Assembly (NCBI GenBank): GCA_009911305.1
Contig: QXXC01000003.1
Span: 1-64,000, forward strand
Source: Clostridiaceae bacterium
GTDB lineage: Bacteria > Bacillota > Clostridia > Lachnospirales > Lachnospiraceae
Reading direction: 5' to 3'
Length of the DNA: 64,000 bases
The notes beneath the pieces were generated by a model. It ran no database searches. It was given only the letters and a program-made list of their open reading frames with translations, and was not told the origin of the DNA. Position numbers and translations under genes: made by a program. Position 1 is the first letter of the stretch. Each line of letters begins with the position of its first letter. Below are positions 8,147 to 15,700 of the stretch, one piece after another.

Positions 8147-8821
8147 TTAACTTGCTTTATTGCTAATATTGGAAGCTACAGTTGAATTTTTGATTTTGTT
8201 CCCATTACCTACGGATACGGAATTGTCTTGAAAGATAATAATAATCTTTTCAACAATAACTTTCTGTTCATCTTCTGTTTTACTATCCCAGTCTATGTCT
8301 AAATTATCCAATATTCCAAATTCTTTTTCAAGCAAAAGAAATGTTTCTAATAATAAATTTTCTACAACTGGTATAATATCCATCACTTCAGATGTATCGG
8401 TTTCTACTTCAGCATCATAAATCATTCGTCCTGTTTTCGCAGACAGCCATTGGCATTCATAAGGTTCTAAACGCCTTACAAATGATTGTTTTGCCTTAAT
8501 CGCTTCTTGTAAAGCATAAATAGATTGCTTTGCTCCATTACACGTCAATCCTTCTATAATTTCTTCATCCACCTTATCAAGCGGAATTAATAAATTTTTA
8601 CAGTTTACTCCTTTTTCAATATAACTACCTCTTAAACAGCCTTTTACTTTTCTATACGATGGAACATCCTCTAAATTTTTATATCCCTCAATCTCATTTT
8701 TAAGCCATTTATTCAACTCTGTGCTTCCAACCTTTTGAAATATTACCTTTGCTCTCTTTAATGAAGTATGTAAATCTATAGAGCTATTTGCCAGTTCCTT
8801 TATAATTTTGCTATTTGCCAT
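8147..8821 (-). CDS. AbiTii-domain protein (abortive-infection type)
   Basis: A 224-residue protein with an N-terminal AbiTii-like domain (residues 1-90): a helical start (SSIDLHTSLKRAKVIFQKVG), then LNKWLKNEIEGYK and a VPSYRKVKGCLRGSY segment. These features are typical of AbiTii proteins, which are linked to phage-abortive systems, although the mechanism is not established to my knowledge. The C-terminus ends with GNGNKIKNSTVASNI, nearly repeated at the N-terminus of the preceding small protein. The ATG at 8821 shares its A with the upstream stop (TAATG) and has GGAGGG 9 bases before it, so a longer start at 8842 is unlikely. Strongly AT-rich. Confidence 0.8.
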   Translation of the reverse strand: MANSKIIKELANSSIDLHTSLKRAKVIFQKVGSTELNKWLKNEIEGYKNLEDVPSYRKVKGCLRGSYIEKGVNCKNLLIPLDKVDEEIIEGLTCNGAKQSIYALQEAIKAKQSFVRRLEPYECQWLSAKTGRMIYDAEVETDTSEVMDIIPVVENLLLETFLLLEKEFGILDNLDIDWDSKTEDEQKVIVEKIIIIFQDNSVSVGNGNKIKNSTVASNISNKAS

Positions 8822-9006
8822 TATATCAAACCCTCCATCCATAAAATAATTTCATCCCAAAAAGAAAACATTAATACAAACCCTACAACAAAAGAAGTTA
8901 TTATTGATACTATAAGCGAATGTCTTTCTATAAAGTTTTTCTTTGGTATCTCATTATTAATTCTTTCAGCTATCGTAGAATTTTTAATTTTGTTATTTTC
9001 TCCCAT
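8821..9006 (-). CDS. Small single-pass membrane protein coupled to AbiTii gene
   Basis: A 61-residue protein that begins with GENNKIKNSTIAERI, then has one transmembrane segment (about residues 27-50, SLIVSIITSFVVGFVLMFSF) and ends with WDEIILWMEGLI, an amphipathic tail. The first motif nearly repeats the C-terminal motif of the AbiTii protein, with which it is translationally coupled by TAATG. Two starts are possible: a GTG at 9021 with GGAGG 6 bases upstream and the ATG at 9006 with GGTGGG; the motif at the N-terminus favours the ATG. It could be a membrane anchor or membrane-active partner; that is inference. Confidence 0.65.
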   Translation of the reverse strand: MGENNKIKNSTIAERINNEIPKKNFIERHSLIVSIITSFVVGFVLMFSFWDEIILWMEGLI

Positions 9007-9312
9007 AAAAATTCCCACCACTATTCCTCCATTTCTTAATAACCGTTATTAACTTGTGTCCATAATAAGTTTCATATCCTAAATAAGTATTTCTTCCTTA
9101 TGTATTCTTCCAAATAAAAAACATTCTAAAATTACAGATACAGATTGCACCAATTTAAGGTTTCCTCTTTCGTAAATTCAGAATGTTGATTCTTTAGTAT
9201 TTTAGCTAAGTTTAAATCATTCCTCGAAGCTTGTCAACTACATTTTGTATTTTTATCTTATTTTTTTCTGTTTTTCATCAAGATATGGGTATCTATTTCT
9301 GTTTGTGATATA
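9007..9312 (-). promoter_or_regulatory. Cassette promoter and AT-rich leader
   Basis: No gene is seen in this stretch. On the minus strand a -35 TTGACA (9232-9237) and -10 TAAACT (9209-9214) are separated by 17 bases, giving a transcript start near 9202 and a leader of about 190 bases before the first cassette gene. The leader has a CATTCT/AGAATG pair that could form a weak long-range stem but no convincing riboswitch or attenuator. This promoter would drive the membrane protein, AbiTii and 268-residue genes. Confidence 0.6.
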
Positions 9313-9352
9313 AAAAGACGGCATCAGCACTCATGCCAACACCGCCTTTTTT
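9313..9352 (-). terminator. Intrinsic terminator after the 109-aa ICE gene
   Basis: On the minus strand AAAAAGGCGG pairs with CCGTCTTTTT (one mismatch), with an inner GGCAT/ATGCC stem, ending in a T run. It lies 14 bases beyond the stop of the 9366-9695 gene and marks the upstream edge of the AT-rich cargo. Confidence 0.75.
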
Positions 9353-9365
9353 CTCGGTCAGTCCG

Positions 9366-9695
9366 CTATAAAATCCCTGCTTTTTTCAGATACCCCACGC
9401 TGTCATAACAGCCACGGAAATAGACCGACTGCATCTCCATATCCGTAAGTTTGTTCCTAAGCCCCATCACTTCGATAAGTGCGGAGCATTCTTCCTCGGT
9501 CAGTTCTGCCGATGTTTCCGTGTCAAACACTCCCAAGACTTTCGGGTATTTCTCATAAAGGCTCTCAATCTCGGCTCTCACGGCACGGTATTCCTCATTT
9601 TCTCTGGACAGCTTTGCTATGACAGAGCCAAGATATTCATTAAAGACATTATCATGAGTATCTACAAATGTTTCAAATCTGAACGCATCAGACAT
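9366..9695 (-). CDS. Conserved ICE protein of unknown function (109 aa)
   Basis: A soluble, acidic and mostly helical 109-residue protein. It has no recognisable catalytic motif; the region ELTEEECSALIEVMGLRNKL and the C-terminal YFRGCYDSVGYLKKAGIL look well ordered. AGGTGAGGAAG precedes the ATG closely. It lies 81 bases downstream of the giant helicase gene and is followed by its own terminator. Base composition matches the ICE backbone. I know similar small proteins next to the giant methylase-helicase in Tn1549-like elements but not their function. Confidence 0.7.
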   Translation of the reverse strand: MSDAFRFETFVDTHDNVFNEYLGSVIAKLSRENEEYRAVRAEIESLYEKYPKVLGVFDTETSAELTEEECSALIEVMGLRNKLTDMEMQSVYFRGCYDSVGYLKKAGIL

Positions 9696-9776
9696 TCTTC
9701 CTCACCTCCGATTTTTTTCTAATCGACCTTTATTATAATACCCCAAAATCAGCAGTACAAATGTGCAAAATGGATT

Positions 9777-12700
9777 TTACCTTTCCCTGTCCGTGCATTT
9801 TTTCTCTGACGGCTCATCGTTCTGCTCTGGCTCATCGTCAATCACAGCATTGTCCTTTTCATTCAGATTCAGTTCGATATTGAGGGCGTTGAGTTTTTCC
9901 GTCTTTTCTTTCAGCTCATTTTCAAAGGCAAACGGCTTCTTTACTTCCTCTTTTGCAATTTCAAGCTGTGCAATGGTTTCCTCCTTTCTGGTCTTGGCGG
10001 CTTCCAATCTTGCAGGGAGCTTGGCAATCTCATTCTCAATTCTGGTTAAATTGCCGAGGGCGTCCACGCCTAATTCCACCTTATATTTCCTCATTCCGCA
10101 GAGGTTTAAACAGTAGTGTGCATTGACGGTATCATAGAAAACCTCCATCTGAAAACCACGGTAGCTGCCGATTTCTATCGGCTGTGACATTGGATTTTCC
10201 TTGCAGATAGCTAAGAGCATCTCGCCTGCATCCGCCTTTTCTTTGTAAGTTACGCCTTTTAAAGTCATGGGGCAGAATTTATCCTCGCCCTGCGGCTTAT
10301 GCTGACTGGCAATCTCCGCATCATTCCCATAGGCTGTAATGCGTTCCTCATAGTCTTTAATCTCCTGCGGGTAGTGCTTTAATATCCTGTCCTCAAGGTC
10401 GTAATGCTCGGAAAGATAGCTCTGCTTCAAGACTTTCAGCTTCGCCACCTGCATATCCAAATCCATTTTTTCCTTAAAACGCTCATCTCCTGTGGCAAGC
10501 ATTTTCACCTCCGCAAAGGAAAGAGCCACTTCGTCCACGTCCTCGGCAGAACGGACGGGGCTTTTGCTCGTCATTATCTGGGATATAAACTTCTGCTTTC
10601 CCTCCACCAACTGAAAGAGATAGGCATCAAAGGTCTGTTCCGTCACATAGCGGTAGACTTCCACCTCTGGGAACATATTGCCCTGCCTTTCCAGACGACC
10701 TTGACGCTGTTCCAAGTCCGAGGGACGCCAAGGGCAATCGCAGTTGTGGATAGCGATTAACCTGTCTTGTACGTTTGTACCCGCACCCATCTTCGGGGTA
10801 GAACCGAACAGCACCCGCACCTCGCCGCTCCTTACCTTTGCAAACAGCTCCTTTTTCTGTGCATCGGTGGTGGCTTCATGGATAAAACGCACCTGTTCCG
10901 CAGGGATTCCACGCTGTATAAGTTTCTTCCTCATGTCATCATAGACATTATCAAACTGGTCGGGCAGCATTGCAAAAACATTTTCGCTGACTTCCTGCGT
11001 TTCTATTATCTTTTTATTGGTCGGTGTCGATAAATCACAAAAGACGAGCTGTGCCGCTTTTGTGTCGGCGTGTCCCTCCCAGATACGGTACACATTGTCC
11101 ACGCAGGCGTTGACTTTGCTATTCGGGTCATCTGGTAGCATCGGGTCAATCAATCTCTGGTCGAGTGCCAGTTTCCGCCCATCGTTTGTCACTTTCAGCA
11201 TATTATCCGTTTGTGGTTTTACCAGCCTTGCACGGATTTTCTCTGCCCGCTTTGCAAGCCCCGCCACCATTTCCGTCTGGATGTCGCTTGGCTTTGTCTT
11301 GATATTGTGGTAGTTGACCTTTGGCACGGGCAGCTTCAGCATATCGGCGGTCTGGATGTCTGCCACCTCACGGAACATCTGCATCAGCTCTGGCAGGTTA
11401 TAGAACTTCGCAAACCTCGTCTTGGCTCGGTAATTCGTACCCTCTGGGGAAAGCTCCAGAGCCGTAACCGTTTCGCCAAACGTGGACGCCCAACTGTCAA
11501 AATGCTGCAACCCATTCCTTACAAGGGTGTCGTACTGCAAATACCGCTGCACGGAATACATCTCGACCATCGAGTTACTGATGGGCGTTCCCGTTGCGAA
11601 AATCACGCCACGGTTGCCCGTGATTTCGTCCAGATAGCGGCATTTCATAAACAAATCGCTTGACTTCTGGGCTTCGGTCTGGGCGATGCCGCCCACGTTC
11701 CGCATCTTGGTGTAAAGGTAAAGGTTCTTGTAAAAATGGCTCTCATCTATAAAGAGCCTGTCTATGCCCAGTTCCTCAAAGTTTATCACGCTGTCTTTCC
11801 GCTTGGTGTCGTTTAATTTGTCGAGCTTTGCCTTAATCGCTTTCCTTGTTTTCATAAGCTGCTTGACCGTGAACTGCTCCCCGTGGGATTCCCTCACGTC
11901 GTCAATGCCACGCTCGATGTCGTCAAGCTGGCGCATGAGCTGTTCCCTTTGGCGTTCCTCGCTGATGGGGATTTTCTCGAACTGGCTATGCCCGATAATC
12001 ACCGCATCGTAAGCCCCCGTCGCAATCCTGCCGCAGAATTTTTTGCGGTTTCCCGTTTCAAAATCCCGCTTGGTCGTCACAAGGATATTGGCAGATGGGT
12101 AGAGCCGTAAATACTCCGACGCCCACTGACCGACAAGGTGGTTCGGCACGACAAACATGGATTTCTGGCATAGACCTAACCGCTTGCTTTCCTGTGCGGC
12201 GGCGACCATCTCAAAGGTCTTGCCCGCCCCTACTTTATGGGCAAGGAGCGTGTTGCCGCCGTAAAGGATATGGGCAATCGCATTCACTTGGTGCGGTCTT
12301 AGCTTAATCTCTGGGCTGATGCCGCCAAATGTGATATGGCTTCCATCGTATTCACGGGGTCTGATGCTGTTAAATGTGTCATTGTAGTAGCGTACAAGCC
12401 TGTTCCTCCTCTCTGGGTCTTTCCAAATCCAGTCTTGAAACGCCTGCTTTATCACCTCCTGCTTCGCCTGTGCTGCGGTAGTTTCCTTATGATTTAAGAC
12501 TGCTTTTTTATTGCCGTGTTCATCATAAATATAATCAAAGATACGGGTGTCACGTAAGTTTAGCGTGTCCTCCATAATGCGGTAGGCACTCGCCCGCTTT
12601 GTACCGTAGGTGCTGTCTGCCTTGACATTCCCCACATCGGAACTCTTATTCTCAATGAACCAGTCGCCGTTATATGCCGTGTAGCGTACTTTCAATCTGC

Positions 12701-15700
12701 CCTCCGCATAGCTTGACGGCGTTAAAAGCTCCATCATAAACTGCTGTATATCCTCCTGCGGTATCCACGTCGTACCCAGACGGACGGAGATTTCGCTTGC
12801 GGGCAAATCTTTTGGGATGACCTTTTCCAGAGCCGACACATTGATTTCGTATTCGGGGCTGTCGTGTGCGGCGGCTTTCGCCGTAATGAGCTTTGCCCGC
12901 ACATTCCCCGATAAATACTCGTCTGCGGTCACATACCTTGCAGGCTCGGAGCTTGGCACTTTAAAGATAACGCCCTGCAAATCCTTTATGATTTCCTCCT
13001 GCGTCCTGCCTGTGAGCCGTGCCATATATTCTAAATCGACACGGGCTTTCTCCCCGATGGAAAGGGCAAGGGCTTCGCTCGCCGTTTCCACAAAGGTCAC
13101 TTCACGGTGGGGCTTTATCGTCCGTTTCGTGAACATATCCGCCTTGCGTTTGAATTTCCCCTCATCGTCAAGCACTTCCAAAGAGCATAACAGGAAGTAG
13201 CTCTCGTCTGCCGCAAAAGCAAGGTAGTTCCCCCTGCTGTTAATCAAGCCGTACTTTTTTGTAAAAGCATCATAAAATCGGTTCATTTTTTTCTGCTCGG
13301 TCTGTATCATTTCCTCTGGGTAATCGTCGGTCTGGTACTGGATGAGCTTTCTCACACAATCACGGATTTCCAACAATCCCTTAATGCGGTTTTCTGCGGT
13401 CATGGACGCCTTTGCAGGGGTCATGGTGTTATTCTCTCGGAAGTAAACCCTGCCGTCCACAAGGGCAAAAGAGAAATTCCGCACGTTCGGGTCGGCGGGG
13501 ATGGATTTGTCCTGCTCATCGGAGATGCGGTCAATCTCATTTTCAATCTCTGGGATTTCGCCGTCTATCCGCCGCATGGCTTCATGGAGAAGCCCCGCAA
13601 GCGGCATATCGGGATAGGCTTTGCAGGCACTGTCCCTGCCGAACCTCGTGCTTTCCATCTTCATCTCGCCAAGCACCATCTCTGGATTCTGGACAAAATA
13701 GCTGTTCATCGTGACGCCGTTTTCATCCGTGTCAAGGTGTACCCACTCTGGCTCAATCTCTATGATACGGTCACGCTTCTGTAAAATAAGGATGTCGCTT
13801 GTGACCTCCGTGCCTGCGTTTGCCCGAAACGTGCTGTCGGGAAGCCTTACCGCCCCTAAAAGCTCCGCCCTCTGTGCGATATACTTCCGCACCTCTGGGC
13901 TTGCCTTGTCCATTGTACCTTTAGAGGTAATGAACATCACAACGCCGCCTGAGCGCACTTTATCCAGAGCCTTTGCGATAAAATAATCATGGATTAAAAA
14001 CTTCTGGGCATTGTAGCGGCTATCGTTGACCTTAAACTCCCCGAACGGGATGTTGCCAAGCACCACGTCAAAATGATTGTCTGGGAGCTTCGTGTCCTCA
14101 AACCCCTCAATGGCGATGCTGGCTTTCTGGTAGAGCTGCTTTGCAATCCTGCCCGATAACGGGTCAATCTCGATGCCGTGCAGCTTTGATTTTTCCATGC
14201 TGTCGGGCAGCAATCCTAAAAAATTGCCCGTGCCGCAGGACGGCTCCAAGATGTTCCCCTGTGAGAATCCCAGACGGTCAAGTGCTTCATACATCGCCTT
14301 GATAACGACGGGCGGCGTATAAAAAGCGGTCAGCGTGGATTCCATAGCTGCATGGTATTCCTCGTCGGAGAGTGCTGATTTTAATTCCTTATATTCATTT
14401 GCCCATGCCGCATTGTTCCCGTCAAACGCCATAGACAGACCACCCCACCCCACATACTTTGCAAGGGTTTCCTGTTCTTCGGGCGTGGCAATGCGGTTTT
14501 CTAGCTGAAGGTCGTGGAGAAGGCGGATTGCTGCCATATTGTTGCGGAATTTTTCTTTTGCGCCGCCAACGCCTAAATTATCATCGGTAATGCGGTAGTT
14601 GCGGCGGTCGGCGGAGAGGGGGAGCAGCTTATAGGCGTTTAGAGTGCCTTTCTGGTAACTGTCCGCATATTTGCGGAACTCATCATCGGACATTGCCGCA
14701 AGCTGTTTCAGCCACGCATCCGAAGCAATCCCCACAAGGCTGTCGCCGTTTTTATCCATGAAAAGGGTATTTATATCCTCTTGCAATGCGGCATGTCCCG
14801 CACTGTCTTTCGCCGTTTCCAATCGGGAACGGAGCATGTCTGCCAGATTCTGGCTCTGGGGTTTCTGCTCTGGCTCGTCAAATTTTATCTTCTCCACTAC
14901 AATATCGTAGGGAAGCCCGTTCTCCACGGCGGGGTATTCCGCCACGGTTTCCGTTGTCGGCTCTGCGGGGATTTTTGTTTTTTCTTCGGGCTGTGGTTCT
15001 TTTTCTGCCTGCTTCAAGAGCCTGCGGATATAGCCCACTTTCTCCACACGGTTTATCGGGAAGCCCACGCTGTTCTGAAACGTGATGTCACGCATGGAAA
15101 CGTCGCCGCTGATTTTCCCGACGCTCTCAATAAGATAACGGCGGTTGTCAATCATAAGCTCTTTGCCGATAAGGTCAGAATTATCCTGCTTTTCATCTGT
15201 TCCAGACGGGGCAGGCTTTAATCCCTGCTTTCCCTCACGCTCCGCATGGTTCAGAGCATCGGCGTATTCCTGTGCTTCCTCCTCGGTTTCAAAGGTCTGA
15301 TAGATGCCGCCTGCATCATAGTATCGGTCGGCACTATCCTCTGGGACAGTGTTATCCCTTATGATAAACGGGTCTGCAAAAGCATCGGAAGTCTGCTCTA
15401 CGGTGTAATGCGGCGTCGGCTCTGGGGCATGGGGTATGATTTCTGGGCTGGTTTTTTCCGTTTTTTCCCCGCTCTCTCCCCGATAAAACGGCTCAAGCTG
15501 TTCCTCCGTTACAGACACCAAATCGTGGAAATACAGATTAGAAAGACCGTTCTCGATAAAGTCGGCAAGGTCATCATACTGCGTATAATCCACAAGCACG
15601 CCGTCAATATAGGTTTCCATACGGCACTGCAAAAGGTTGACGGATGCCTGTATCCCATGCAAGCCGTCCTCGGTAGTCTTAAAGGCAATCTTGACATTGG

